The translations under genes were made by a program, and so were the position numbers. A stretch of 64,000 bases of DNA, from positions 613,001-677,000 of the forward strand of contig QPFY01000001.1 in assembly GCA_003665825.1 (NCBI GenBank). Direction: 5' to 3'. This DNA comes from Microbotryum silenes-acaulis. Taxonomy: Eukaryota; Basidiomycota; Microbotryomycetes; Microbotryales; Microbotryaceae. Positions 11,240 to 22,076 of the stretch are shown in pieces (within the stretch, counting starts at the first letter, position 1; each line of letters begins with the position of its first letter). Below the pieces are notes generated by a model, which was not told the origin of the DNA, did no database searches, and saw only the letters and a list, made by a program, of their open reading frames with translations.

Positions 11240-13818
11240 CTCTTGGTGCCATCCCTGCCGTGCAACCTGCTGTCCGTCCGACGATTGGATCGCCTTGGGT
11301 TCAGCATCTCCTTTGGCTCCGGCTGCGCCAAGATCAGCAACTCCTCTGGCACCGTTGTTGCCACTGCTCAAGCCGTTGCAAATGACCTGTACGCGTTAAA
11401 CGTCGCACCCTCACCCTGTATGCCCAATGCCCTCCTTGCCACCCCTCACAGAGTTTCCTTGCTGACTCTGCACCGTCGCTTCGCGCATTTACCCGTTGCG
11501 CAACTCAAGAACGTCGTGCAGAAAGGCTTGGTCACTGGGGTGGATTGGGTATATTCAGAGGAGGAGGTTAGGTCCTTCAATTGCAATGCTTGTCTCGCTT
11601 CCAAAGCGCACGCCCTTCCTTTCAGTCGTTCCCAGTCCATTGCGTCTGGCCGTCTGGACCTTGTCCATGTCGACGTTGCCCAAATGCCTCGAGCCAGCTT
11701 CGGCGGTCATCGCTACATGCTTGTGATTGTCGACGACTACACCCGCAAACATTGGTGCATCCTCCTCACTTACAAGAGCGACGTCTTTCACCGTCTCCGC
11801 AACTGGATTCTTGAGGTAGAGAACACCACGGGTGATCGGGTAAAAACCATTCGCTCTGACAATGGTGGCGAGTTCACTCTGCGCAACTTTGTCGACTTCT
11901 GTTTGACCAAGGGCATCCGTCGCGAACTCACTATTCCGTACACGCCTCAACAAAACGGACGTGTTGAACGCACCAATCGGACCATCAAAGAGGGTATCCT
12001 TGCTTTGCTCTACTCGGCCGGCGCCGATACACGTCTCTGGGCCGAAGCTGCCAAGTACTTCGTGCACTGCAAGAACTTGATGCCCCATGCGGGCATCCGT
12101 GGCGATATTCCCGACACTCGCTGGCATGGCGTCGCACCGGATGTCTCCTCGCTGCGTGCCTTTGGCTGCCGCGCTTGGCACTGCCTCCCCTCGGTTAAGC
12201 GCACCGACCTCGACCCCAAGGCCGTGCCACTCATCTTCGTAGGGCTCGACGACCATGCAAAGGCCTATCGCCTCTTCGACCCGGCTACACGCAAAATTAT
12301 CCTCAGTCGCAACGTCGTCTTTCGTGAATCTGAGTTCCCCGCCCTGCAGCCTGTGGCCAACACCCACACCGGCGCCATTCCGCTTCCTGTGGCCGCCGAC
12401 ATTTACCCTGACCAGGTAGACCACTCTGAGCCTTTGCTCGTTGCTTCCCCTCGCTCTCTGGCGCCTCGCGCTGAGCTCCCTGGACCTGTGCCCGCTGCCT
12501 CTGACCAAGGCCTGCGCCGTCCCTCCCCGGCCCGTGACATCCCTGACCAGGACTCACGCGCGCCTCCTGCCTCTGACCAAGGCTCTCCCATATCCCAAAC
12601 TGGTGACCACTCCGACCGGGATTCCCCAACCTCCTGCGCCTCTGACCAAGGCAGCTCCGACTCGGCCATCTCCACGCCCTGTCCATCCCCGCGACCGGTG
12701 GCTCCACGTCCAGTACCCGCGCCACCCTCGCCCGCTCGATCCGAATCGCCCGATCCCATCGACCTCTTGCCACGCTCTGGTGATGTTGCGTCCCTCTGCC
12801 TTGCGCAGGAATTCCCTGACGACGTTGATGCTGCGCTTCACTCCCCCTCGCCTGTTGCCTACCTCGCCTCTGGCGCCACTGCTCTGCTCGAAACCTCGCC
12901 CGTCGACCCGACGGAACTGATCGCACCTGCCCGGGACCCTCCTCACTGGCGCGCTGCGATGGCAACCCCGCAAGCAGACGAGTGGCGTCTCGCTGCCCAG
13001 GCCGAATTCGACTCGCTCTCCCGGGATTTCTCGGCCTTCACACCAATTGATGAGTCCCTCGTGCCTGCAGACTCCAAAGTCCTCGGCTCGCGCTTTGTCT
13101 TCCGCACGAAACGCGACCAACACGGCCAAATCAAGTCTTACAAGGGCCGCCTTGTTGCCCGCGGCGACTCCCAGCGATCCGGCATTGATTTCGACGAGAC
13201 TTTGGCACCTGTCGCCAAGTTCACCTCCATCCGCGCACTCCTGGCTCTTGCGGCCGCTCATGGGTACCACGTTCACCAGGCTGACATTGACAAGGCCTAC
13301 CTCCACGGCAAACTGGACAAGCCCCTTTACATTCGTGTGCCCGACGGGATTTACATGCCAGGCAAGGTCCTCCAGCTGCACCGGTCCCTCTACGGCTTGC
13401 GCTAGGCCGGTCGCATCTGGAACGACGAGATTGACTCTGCATTGTCGGCACTTGGCTACGTCGCCACCGAGTCTGACCACTGCGTTTATGTCCGAACTGT
13501 CGGTGATGAGCGCCACTATATCGCGCTCTATGTCGATGACTTGCTCATGATCAGCCCTTCCCTCCCAGAGATCGAGCGTACCCTCCAGGGCCTTGAGCAG
13601 CGCTATGGTGTCAAACGACTTGGTGAGGCGGAATACGTACTTGGTATCCAGATTCGGCGTTCTGCCGACGGCTCCATCTCCCTCAGTCAAGAGCAATACC
13701 TCAAGGACGTCCTCGCTCGTTTCGGCATGTCCGACGCCCACCCTGTCGCCACGCCCATGCAGGCCGACCTTCGCCTTGAAGTCGAACTCCAGCCTACTCC
13801 CTTTCCGGATCGCACTCG
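11240..13818 (+). pseudogene. B2 pol: integrase and RT with an in-frame TAG, cut by A3
   Basis: The frame runs from the GAG-pre-integrase zinc region (LHRRFAHL...CNAC) through the integrase DDE core (VHVDV; RSDNGGEF; NGRVERTN). A Ser/Pro/Asp linker with repeated ASDQG motifs follows, then RT ([17 protein letters not shown]). A TAG at 13403-13405 interrupts SLYGLR-stop-AGRIW. B4 has Gln (CAG) at this position, so this looks like one C-to-T transition. Beyond it the frame continues through [10 protein letters not shown] to the A3 insertion. With the stop and the insertion this copy cannot make RT-RNase H. Confidence 0.9.
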
Positions 13819-13956
13819 TATTCGATCAACTCTACTACGTCAGCGATGTAGTTATAGCCAAGAGTGATGAATCTCATTTCAACATACCTATTCGATCAAC
13901 TCTACTACGTCAGCGATGTAGTTATAGCCAAGAGTGATGAATAGGAATCTAACAGT

Positions 13957-14841
13957 TGTTGAATTTCATTCTACTACAAGCGTTCGAACACTTCAACTTT
14001 GGGCCGCCGTTTGTCAGGACCGCCCAGTTTTCGGCGCCTCTTTCGCCGCCGCGCGCCTTCGCCTCGGCGCCTTTGCCCTCGCTGCCAAGCCGCCCCCCAG
14101 TCTTTCGCCTCGGCGCCTTCGCCTTCACAGCCAAGCCGCCCCCCTTTTGTTCGCCGCTCCCGCGCCAGCCTGTTCAACTCACGCTCGCGCGCCGCCGCCT
14201 CCACATCGGAACTTAGTCGGTCTACTTCTCCTGTCTTGCCAAGCCGTTGCCTCCGCCTAGCCACCGCCAGCTTGCCGCCACCGTCCTCATGTCTCATCGG
14301 CCATCCAGTGTATCGCCCATGCATGACGCCCGTTGTTCGCAACCTGGATCTTGTTGCTACGGATTGCCCAGCTCACCAACACTCGACCAAGGTAGATAAG
14401 TTTCCCTTCGTGTACATCGTCCAACACGACACCCCTCAGAGCCTTGATGGTCCGCTTGGAGTTCGGTCTTGTAGCTTCGCATTGTGCTAGCCCAGTTTGT
14501 CTTAGCGCGGCCCCTTGCTAGAACCTCACCCGACTCGCGCGCCCCTGTGCCTTTCTTCCTCTTCTCTACCGCTTCCCAACATTAGCCAGACAGCTAATCT
14601 TCGGTAGAGAACAGGTTAGTTGCAATCATCAGACCGCTTCCCAACATTAGCCAGACAGCTAATCTTCGGTAGAGAACAGATCGTCCAGCCGCACCGCGTC
14701 CGTCTCATCAGACCGCGCCAGTGCCGCCTCACGACTTCTCCTGTCGACCGTCCGTCGCATCCTTGCCACGTCGACGCTCCACTAGTAGCCCTAGCGGTCG
14801 CTACGCCAAATTCCGATAAGCCCTACAGTCCACATTCAACA
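13957..14841 (+). repeat. F 5' LTR (885 bp)
   Basis: TGTTGAATTTCATTC...CATTCAACA with TGTTG/CAACA ends. The ATTAGC-CAGACA-GCTAAT segment is present twice, as in G. Confidence 0.95.
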
Positions 14842-14855
14842 GGTTATGAGCCTAC
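14842..14855 (+). promoter_or_regulatory. F primer-binding site, initiator-Met type, overlapping gag start
   Basis: GGTTATGAGCCTAC directly follows the LTR. The ATG at 14846 is both the triplet facing the CAU anticodon of the presumed primer and the first codon of the 389-aa gag. Confidence 0.75.
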
Positions 14856-16015
14856 TTCGACCCGAACTGCCCAGATTCCCCCCAGCACCCACGAACCCTG
14901 CCGACGACACAGCCTCGGCCGCACCTGCCCACACCGAACCACCCGTACCCGACGAAGCCGACGGCACAATGTCCAGCCACGTTGACCCCACCCTGGCCGC
15001 CAGCATTGACGAGCGCATCCACATGGAAGTCCAACGTCGCCTCCGAGAATTCACCATGTCCCCTAGCCCGGCCCCAGATCGCAGACCCCACCACAACATC
15101 GACATCCCCCGCCACCTTTCAAGCTGGCCGGCCGACGCTCTCCTTTCTGGTGTTGAAACCTTCCGCGTTTGGAACCGCACGTTACAAGACCGCGTAGGTA
15201 CTACGATCTACGCCTACATCACCACTGGACACCTACCCGACCGTGCCGACGACATCGACCGTGAGAATGTCGAAATCTTTGCCGTCCGCCAAGTCTCCGA
15301 TGGCGTCGCAAGTAACGTCCGCAAGTCCCTGCTCACCGTCGCCTCGACGCAACAACGCGCCCAGGCCTACTACGAACATCTTGACCACGAGTACAACCCT
15401 ACGTCGGCACAGTCTACCCTTCGTATGCTTCACTCATTCTTCAACATCACCCGTGCCCCCATCGAAGAAAAGGGCTTCGTCGAATGGATGACCGACTTCC
15501 TCGACCACTCAAACTGTCTCGAGTCCGCCAATATTACAATCACCGACGTCATCACCGCCCGAGCACTTACCCTCATCCCCGACGAACTAGATGCGTTCCG
15601 ACAATACATGGAACTGCACAACACGGACAAACTTCCAACACCGGCAAACCTGATGGCCCTCGCACACAAGCAGGTCAAAAACCATCACGACACTCGAAAC
15701 GCCGGCTCGAACGTCACCGCATTCGCAGCAACCTCCTCGAACACTCCGTCATCGAACAAACCTAACACTTCATCCCGATCGTCGCAACTACCACCGGCCC
15801 GATACATGTGCCCTGCCTGTAAGATCAGCGTGCACCGCGTCCGTGACTGCCCCGACGACGAAGCACGACAACGTTACATCGATCGCCGCAACCGACAACC
15901 ACAACAACCTGTGGATCAGAATACAGACACCCCAGAGGACGCACCCGTTGTAGCATCCATCTCAAGGTTCCAAGATTTACCAGACCCCTCAACGCGCCTC
16001 GGCCAGAATTGGTAA
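14846..16015 (+). CDS. Gag protein of element F (389 aa, no pol)
   Basis: Single intact frame beginning at the ATG within the PBS. The N-terminal 70 residues are Pro/Ala-rich. Next come a capsid-like helical region (from about 85 to 290, with VWNRTLQDRVGTTIYAY and LRMLHSFFNITRAPIEEKGF) and a low-complexity Ser/Asn stretch. A canonical CCHC zinc knuckle, CPACKISVHRVRDC (C-x2-C-x4-H-x4-C), lies at about residues 327-340, with a short acidic tail. The role would be RNA packaging and particle assembly. No protease follows: the frame ends at TGGTAA, then about 115 bp of non-coding sequence leads to the polypurine tract. Being intact while pol is absent suggests selection for gag, or simply youth. 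Identity as gag is secure from the knuckle and the LTR context; capsid homology is inferred. Confidence 0.88.
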   Translation: MSLLRPELPRFPPAPTNPADDTASAAPAHTEPPVPDEADGTMSSHVDPTLAASIDERIHMEVQRRLREFTMSPSPAPDRRPHHNIDIPRHLSSWPADALLSGVETFRVWNRTLQDRVGTTIYAYITTGHLPDRADDIDRENVEIFAVRQVSDGVASNVRKSLLTVASTQQRAQAYYEHLDHEYNPTSAQSTLRMLHSFFNITRAPIEEKGFVEWMTDFLDHSNCLESANITITDVITARALTLIPDELDAFRQYMELHNTDKLPTPANLMALAHKQVKNHHDTRNAGSNVTAFAATSSNTPSSNKPNTSSRSSQLPPARYMCPACKISVHRVRDCPDDEARQRYIDRRNRQPQQPVDQNTDTPEDAPVVASISRFQDLPDPSTRLGQNW

Positions 16016-16130
16016 AGTTACCCCTCCGCCCCGCGCCCAGGTCCCCCTACACCGGTCACTACCTCGTCGATTACACTACTTGCCTCAACCTCCCTTCGTG
16101 CTCTTATGGAAGCGTTCGAACGAGGGGGGG

Positions 16131-17015
16131 TGTTGAATTTCATTCTACTACAAGCGTTCGAACACTTCAACTTTGGGCCGCCGTTTGTCAGGACCGCCCA
16201 GTTTTCGGCGCCTCTTTCGCCGCCGCGCGCCTTCGCCTCGGCGCCTTTGCCCTCGCTGCCAAGCCGCCCCCCAGTCTTTCGCCTCGGCGCCTTCGCCTTC
16301 ACAGCCAAGCCGCCCCCCTTTTGTTCGCCGCTCCCGCGCCAGCCTGTTCAACTCACGCTCGCGCGCCGCCGCCTCCACATCGGAACTTAGTCGGTCTACT
16401 TCTCCTGTCTTGCCAAGCCGTTGCCTCCGCCTAGCCACCGCCAGCTTGCCGCCACCGTCCTCATGTCTCATCGGCCATCCAGTGTATCGCCCATGCATGA
16501 CGCCCGTTGTTCGCAACCTGGATCTTGTTGCTACGGATTGCCCAGCTCACCAACACTCGACCAAGGTAGATAAGTTTCCCTTCGTGTACATCGTCCAACA
16601 CGACACCCCTCAGAGCCTTGATGGTCCGCTTGGAGTTCGGTCTTGTAGCTTCGCATTGTGCTAGCCCAGTTTGTCTTAGCGCGGCCCCTTGCTAGAACCT
16701 CACCCGACTCGCGCGCCCCTGTGCCTTTCTTCCTCTTCTCTACCGCTTCCCAACATTAGCCAGACAGCTAATCTTCGGTAGAGAACAGGTTAGTTGCAAT
16801 CATCAGACCGCTTCCCAACATTAGCCAGACAGCTAATCTTCGGTAGAGAACAGATCGTCCAGCCGCACCGCGTCCGTCTCATCAGACCGCGCCAGTGCCG
16901 CCTCACGACTTCTCCTGTCGACCGTCCGTCGCATCCTTGCCACGTCGACGCTCCACTAGTAGCCCTAGCGGTCGCTACGCCAAATTCCGATAAGCCCTAC
17001 AGTCCACATTCAACA
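16131..17015 (+). repeat. F 3' LTR (885 bp)
   Basis: Same length as the 5' LTR, preceded by a polypurine tract at 16121-16130 and followed by TSD acagt. Confidence 0.95.
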
Positions 17016-20000
17016 ACAGTAAGGGAGCCGCGCGCCCCAAGTCCTCAGCCAGCGAGCCTCGGGGCTGAGCCAATGTGCCAGGCTCGCTGCGCGCGCCTAA
17101 GTCCTGGGCCGATGCGCCCGGCTCGCTCCGCGCGCCTAAGTCCTGGGCCGATGCGCCCGGCTCGCTCCGCGCGCCTAAGTCCTGACCCGAGCGGAGAGTG
17201 GATTCCTCACACCCCCCCCCACGCGAACGCGAGGTAGACTTGAGCCGTGGGTGCCGCGTCCGGAGGCCTAGAGCATAGCAATGTATACCAAAAATCTTGG
17301 GACCCAGCGCTTTGGTGAATAGGTCCGCAACCATGTCCGCTGTGCCAACGTGTGAGAGGGAGATATCGCCTCGGTTGACCATGTCGCGGACAAAATGCTC
17401 GCGGAGGCGTATGTGTCGAGTGCCGGAGGTGCGAACGGGGTCGTGAGCGACGGCGGCCGCGGCCTCGTTGTCGGTGAAGATGTGAGCTGCATCGATCGGG
17501 CGAACGTGGAGCTCGGAGAGGAGTTGCGTAAGGTAAATCGCTTCCTTACCAGCGTGCGACAAGGCGAGGTATTCGGCATCAGTGGTGGAATCCGCCACCC
17601 GAGTCTGACGCTTCGATGACCAAGAGACGGCGGAGCCGGCCAAGTAAAAGACGAAGCCCATTGTGGAGATGGACGTGTCGACGCAGGCACCCCAGTTCGC
17701 ATCGGAATACCCAACCACACCCGTAACTTTGGCTGGACCGCGGGCGTAGAGTAGCTCATCGCGGTACGTGGCGCGAAGGTAGCGAAGGACGTGTTTGACG
17801 GCAATCCAATGACGGCGGCCAGGGTTGTTGGCGAACCGGGACAAGTACGAGACGGCGAAGGCAATGTCGGGTCGAGTGCCAAGGGAAATGTACAGGAGGG
17901 AGCCAATGGCTTGTAGGTACCACGATCGAATGCGCTCCGTTCCTTGACCCGGAACTGCCGTGAGCGAGAGGCCGGGCGTCATTGGCACCGTAGCGCCGCG
18001 TGTCGTGGTGTCGAAGTGAAACCGGGCGAGCACGTCCATGATGTAGCGTTCCTGGGATAGGGCAATGGAGCCGTCGTCCAGGCGGCGGATTTGGATGCCG
18101 AGGATGTATTCCGCGGGGCCGAGTCGTTTGACGCCGTATCGTTGTTCGAGGCCGGAGATGACGCGTTCGATCTCGTCGAGGGCGGGGCTGACAATGAGGA
18201 GATCGTCGACATACAAGGCGATATAATGGGGCCGTTGCTGATCATCAATGTGAGAGTAAATGCAGTGATCAGTGCCCGTTGCCTTGTACCCGAGACTCCT
18301 GAGTGATGTGTCAATGTGGCGATTCCAGATGCGACCGGCCTGCTTGAGACCGTAGATTGAGCGCCGCAGGCGGAGAATCTTATCACTTGGGAAGTCGAAA
18401 CCTCGTGGCGTCGTCATCCAGATATCGTGATCGAGCTCGCCGTGGAGGTAAGCCTTGTCGATGTCGGCCTGATGAACGTGGTAACCATTGGCAGCGGCGA
18501 GGGCAAGGAGGCAGCGAATGGAGGAGAACCGGGCGACGGGTGCGAAAGTCTCCGAGAAGTCGATGCCGTCGCGTTGTCGGTTACCTTGCGCTACGAGACG
18601 TGCCTTGTGCCCCGTGACTTCGCCGCGTGCGTCGCGTTTGGTCTTCCAGACGAACTTGGAGGTGACGATAGTGGCGCCCGGTGGTACGGAGGATCGAGGC
18701 TCGATGGTGAACACCTTGAAGTCGTCGCGCATGGCGGTGAACTCGGCGGCGGCAGCCTGAGCCCAGATGTCGTGCTCGTCGCTGGACATTGCTTCGCGCC
18801 AGGTCTGAGGATCGCTAGTAATCGACTTGACGGGCTCGATGGCGTCGAGGGTGGGGTCGTCGTCGTCTGTGGCGATGAAGGCGCGGTGGTGGCGAGAGAG
18901 GAAATCGATCTCATCAGGGGAGTCGTCATCGGAGGGCTGTTCAGCGGGGGCCATGGCGGGTGCGGGCGTCACCAGGGTGTCGTCGTCGGATTGATGTACG
19001 TCCATCAGGTTGAGGCGAACCGCGGTGTTGGAGTTGAGGAGGTCAAGCGGGTCGTCCGAGTCATCGAGGGACGGTCCTCCGGCCGAGGACGTGGCGGGCG
19101 ACGAAAGCGGGACAAGCGACGGGGACGGCGAGGGGCTGATATCTGTAGAATTAAGTAAGGATCCGCCAGTGTACCCTGGGGCCACGTCAACGGCGCTCAT
19201 GGCAGAATCATCAAGAGAGGATGAGACGTCCATGTGCGCCGACCTTACTAGTGGGGTCCTCGTCTTGACGGCGGGGGCGGGCGTGTCGGCGGGAATGACG
19301 AACTGGCGTTCGGTGTTGTCCACATCGACGGGCGTGTTGATTGGGAGGCCGGGGAAGTCGTCGTCGAGGAAGGTGGCATTTCGGCCAATCACAACCTTGT
19401 TGGTATAATGGTCGAAGAAACGGAAAGCCTTGGAGGCGAGGTCGTAACCGGTGAAGATCACGCGCGCGGCCTTGGGGTCGAGCTTGCTGCGAAGGTCCGG
19501 CGCGACCGTGAGCCAGGCCGCGCAGCCGAACGGGTGGAGGGCGGTGGTGGTGGTGCGTCGGCCGTTCCAAACGGATTCTGGAGTCTGTTTGGCCAAAGCT
19601 GAGTGTGAGCACCTGTTTTTGCAATAAACGAAGTACGCAGCCGCTTCATCCCAAAAGGTGGCCGGCAGATGGGAGTCAGCAAGGAGGGCGAGGATGCCCT
19701 CGACAATGGAGAGATTGACACGTTCGGCACGACCGTTTTGCTGAGGTGTGTAGGGGATAGAGTATTGACGACGAATGCCCCTGGACTTGCAGAACTCCGT
19801 GAATGCGTTCGATCGGTACTCCCCGCCGTTGTCAGTGCGAAGGGTTTTTAAACGCGCGTTCGTCTCTAACTCCACTTCGGCGAGCCAAGTCTGGAAGGTC
19901 GGGAAGACGTCGCTTTTGTGATCGATCGCGTATGCCCAGAGTTTGCGAGAGTGGTCGTCAAGAAATGTGACAAGGTAGCGCTTCCCGGTCAAGGACGGAG

Positions 20001-21687
20001 TGGGGAACGAAAGGACATCGCTGTGCACGAGGCCGAGTCTCTCGGGGGAATGCGACTCAGAGTCGGGAAAAGGAAGACGGTGGCCTTTGGAACCAAGGCA
20101 AGCATTGCAAACAAACTCCTCTACGTCTTTGTCACTGTACCCGGCCCCAAACCCGTCCAGCAAACCTGCGGCGATCATCTTCTGTATAGAGGATGGGGCA
20201 AGATGGCCGAGGCAGCGGTGAAGGGTAAGCAGGGGCACGGTAGACTCAGAACGCGAGAGAAGGGCAAGCTGCTGACACTTGGTGTGATCCGCGTCCAAAA
20301 GGTAGAGACCGTCGTTAACCCTGGTACCGTGAGCAATGGCCTGGCCGTCCTTGGCGATGTCGATGCCGTCGCTGGTGAAGGCGAGTCGAACGCGGTCGGT
20401 GTCGCAGAGGCGAGAAACAGAGAGGAGGTTGACGTGGAGGCCCGGCGTGTGCAGAACGCCACGCAGCGTGATCGGATGTCCGGTCTTGGCAACGAACGCT
20501 ACGTCCCCCATACCAATGGCCGTGATACCGCCGGCGATGCCGCCGATCTTGGTGTGCGCCGTCTGGCGATAAGCCGTGAATAGAGAGCGATCGGCGACCA
20601 TGTGTGCCGTGGCGCCCGAGTCGACTACAAAGGCGTCAGTCGGGAGTTGCCGGCGAGCGAACAGGCAGGAGGCGAAATAGCCGATGTTAGGCTGTTGAGC
20701 GGCGGGGAGAGACGTGTCGTCCTGGTTGTCGTCGCCGGTGTGTTTCTGTTCGCCCCGGTGCTTGCAGTCGAGGGCCCAGTGACCTTTCTTGTGGCAGCGG
20801 CGGCAGGGGCCGGCGGGCGGGTGTGTCGCCCGTGAGGTGCAGTCGCGCAGACGGTGGCCGGGGGCGCGGCAGGCGGGACAAGGGGAGGCGGTGGCGAGCA
20901 TGGCCGAGTGCGATGACGAGAGTCCCGCCGAGCGAAGCTGGATGCGAATGCGATCCGTCAGCGTCGTGAGTTCCGGGAGGTCGCGTTGGTTGCGCTGCTC
21001 GTCCGTGAACGTGAGTCGGAAGCTGTCGAGGCAGGGTGGGACCATGGCGAGCACGTGAGTGGCGAGCACGTCGTTGAGCGAGGTTTTGGCGTCGCGGATT
21101 TCCTGCGCGATCGACATGTATTCACGGAGCCACGTGTCGTACGCCTCGACGGAGGCAGGCATCTTCCTGAAGTCCCAAAGGCGGGCGAACAACTCGAGGG
21201 TACGAGTGGCGTCGTCCGGTGCGAAACGAGCCTTGAGTGCGGCGAAGATGCGTGGTGCCGACAGGTCGTCGCTGGGGATGGTGTCGAGGGTGGCTGAGAC
21301 GTCGGCTGAGTCGATCGAGCCAACGATGATTTCACGCGCGGCGTCATCACGGGCGGCAAGCTGGTCGGCCGTCCACGTCGGGGGAATGACACCGTCAAGA
21401 ACGTAACCACGGGCTTGATTTGGAAGCGCGAGACGGAGTTGACGTAACCAGTTTGTAAACGACTTAGGGCCGTCAAGGCGAGCGTGCTTGGGGAACACGA
21501 CTTTTGATGCGGTGGCGGTGTTTGCCTGCGTGGCAGTGACGGGCGGGGAGGCGGCGGCGGCGGCAGGGGGCTGTGAGGCCTGTAGAGCGGCAAGCTGTGC
21601 CTGTAGCGTGGCGATTTGCACGCTGATCGAAGGGTCAGGGGAGCTGATGTCCCTGGGGGGCGAAGGCGGGGCGGGGGAGCTGTCCAT
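16975..21687 (-). CDS. A3 gag-pol polyprotein (1570 aa frame)
   Basis: Uninterrupted frame from ATG at 21687 ([11 protein letters not shown]). Gag has two canonical CCHC knuckles ([14 protein letters not shown] and [14 protein letters not shown]). These are followed by protease ([10 protein letters not shown]), the HHCC integrase zinc region, the DDE core, linker, RT ([10 protein letters not shown]) and RNase H. A 9-G polypurine tract keeps the frame open into the 3' LTR, adding copies of a 13-residue unit ([13 protein letters not shown]). The F insertion within the LTR then supplies the last 13 codons and the stop at 16975. All catalytic motifs are present, so the polyprotein body could be active, although F alters the 3' LTR needed for a full transcript. 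Confidence 0.93.
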   Translation of the reverse strand: MDSSPAPPSPPRDISSPDPSISVQIATLQAQLAALQASQPPAAAAASPPVTATQANTATASKVVFPKHARLDGPKSFTNWLRQLRLALPNQARGYVLDGVIPPTWTADQLAARDDAAREIIVGSIDSADVSATLDTIPSDDLSAPRIFAALKARFAPDDATRTLELFARLWDFRKMPASVEAYDTWLREYMSIAQEIRDAKTSLNDVLATHVLAMVPPCLDSFRLTFTDEQRNQRDLPELTTLTDRIRIQLRSAGLSSSHSAMLATASPCPACRAPGHRLRDCTSRATHPPAGPCRRCHKKGHWALDCKHRGEQKHTGDDNQDDTSLPAAQQPNIGYFASCLFARRQLPTDAFVVDSGATAHMVADRSLFTAYRQTAHTKIGGIAGGITAIGMGDVAFVAKTGHPITLRGVLHTPGLHVNLLSVSRLCDTDRVRLAFTSDGIDIAKDGQAIAHGTRVNDGLYLLDADHTKCQQLALLSRSESTVPLLTLHRCLGHLAPSSIQKMIAAGLLDGFGAGYSDKDVEEFVCNACLGSKGHRLPFPDSESHSPERLGLVHSDVLSFPTPSLTGKRYLVTFLDDHSRKLWAYAIDHKSDVFPTFQTWLAEVELETNARLKTLRTDNGGEYRSNAFTEFCKSRGIRRQYSIPYTPQQNGRAERVNLSIVEGILALLADSHLPATFWDEAAAYFVYCKNRCSHSALAKQTPESVWNGRRTTTTALHPFGCAAWLTVAPDLRSKLDPKAARVIFTGYDLASKAFRFFDHYTNKVVIGRNATFLDDDFPGLPINTPVDVDNTERQFVIPADTPAPAVKTRTPLVRSAHMDVSSSLDDSAMSAVDVAPGYTGGSLLNSTDISPSPSPSLVPLSSPATSSAGGPSLDDSDDPLDLLNSNTAVRLNLMDVHQSDDDTLVTPAPAMAPAEQPSDDDSPDEIDFLSRHHRAFIATDDDDPTLDAIEPVKSITSDPQTWREAMSSDEHDIWAQAAAAEFTAMRDDFKVFTIEPRSSVPPGATIVTSKFVWKTKRDARGEVTGHKARLVAQGNRQRDGIDFSETFAPVARFSSIRCLLALAAANGYHVHQADIDKAYLHGELDHDIWMTTPRGFDFPSDKILRLRRSIYGLKQAGRIWNRHIDTSLRSLGYKATGTDHCIYSHIDDQQRPHYIALYVDDLLIVSPALDEIERVISGLEQRYGVKRLGPAEYILGIQIRRLDDGSIALSQERYIMDVLARFHFDTTTRGATVPMTPGLSLTAVPGQGTERIRSWYLQAIGSLLYISLGTRPDIAFAVSYLSRFANNPGRRHWIAVKHVLRYLRATYRDELLYARGPAKVTGVVGYSDANWGACVDTSISTMGFVFYLAGSAVSWSSKRQTRVADSTTDAEYLALSHAGKEAIYLTQLLSELHVRPIDAAHIFTDNEAAAAVAHDPVRTSGTRHIRLREHFVRDMVNRGDISLSHVGTADMVADLFTKALGPKIFGIHCYALGLRTRHPRLKSTSRSRGGGCEESTLRSGQDLGARSEPGASAQDLGARSEPGASAQDLGARSEPGTLAQPRGSLAEDLGRAAPLLLLNVDCRAYRNLA

Positions 21688-21763
21688 GCTGCGATGGTGC
21701 GATGGGCTGGGGCGGCTCGAGTGGCTGGGCTCGAGGGAAAAATTTCAAGCGGCGGGGCTGGTA

Positions 21764-21781
21764 GCTCGTGGGCTTATAACC
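21764..21781 (-). promoter_or_regulatory. A3 primer-binding site, Ile(UAU)-like
   Basis: Minus strand GGTTATAAGCCCACGAGC adjoins the 5' LTR. The complement GCTCGTGGGCTTATAACC looks like an anticodon arm with loop CTTATAA. Confidence 0.65.
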
Positions 21782-22071
21782 TATTCGATCAACTCTACTA
21801 CGTCAGCGATGTAGTTATAGCCAAGAGTGATGAATCTCATTTCAACATACCTATTCGATCAACTCTACTACGTCAGCGATGTAGTTATAGCCAAGAGTGA
21901 TGAATAGGAATCTAACAGTAAGGGAGCCGCGCGCCCCAAGTCCTCAGCCAGCGAGCCTCGGGGCTGAGCCAATGTGCCAGGCTCGCTGCGCGCGCCTAAG
22001 TCCTGGGCCGATGCGCCCGGCTCGCTCCGCGCGCCTAAGTCCTGACCCGAGCGGAGAGTGGATTCCTCACA
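21782..22071 (-). repeat. A3 5' LTR (290 bp)
   Basis: Minus-strand A LTR with one perfect 39-bp unit plus the diverged unit, and the duplicated end. Right flank is actcg. Confidence 0.93.
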
Positions 22072-22076
22072 ACTCG

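Larger units (their letters stand above)
13957..17015 (+). mobile_element. Complete gag-only LTR element F (3059 bp)
   Basis: Two 885-bp LTRs (13957-14841 and 16131-17015) flank a 1289-bp interior coding only gag. The TSD ACAGT is exact (13952-13956 and 17016-17020). The PBS GGTTATGAGCC abuts the 5' LTR and a G tract (cgaggggggg) abuts the 3' LTR. Equal-length, apparently identical LTRs indicate recent movement. It lacks protease, integrase and RT, matching the concept of terminal-repeat gag-only elements known in plants. Confidence 0.95.
13819..17211 (-). repeat. A3 3' LTR, split by element F
   Basis: LTR parts 13819-13956 and 17016-17211 are separated by F; acagt is duplicated at the junctions. 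Together they make 329 bp with two perfect 39-bp units and the end duplication. Confidence 0.93.
13819..22071 (-). mobile_element. Complete copia element A3 (about 5.19 kb without F)
   Basis: Minus-strand, full-length family A element with identical 5-bp flanks ACTCG (13814-13818 and 22072-22076). Its 5' LTR is at the right and its 3' LTR at the left, the latter split by element F. Removing F and its duplicated target leaves about 5189 bp. The two LTRs differ by exactly one 39-bp unit (290 against 329 bp). Confidence 0.95.

Noticed and set aside
13403..13405. In-frame TAG in B2 as a readthrough codon
   Set aside because: B4 has CAG at the same position, and no readthrough context is evident; taken as a mutation.
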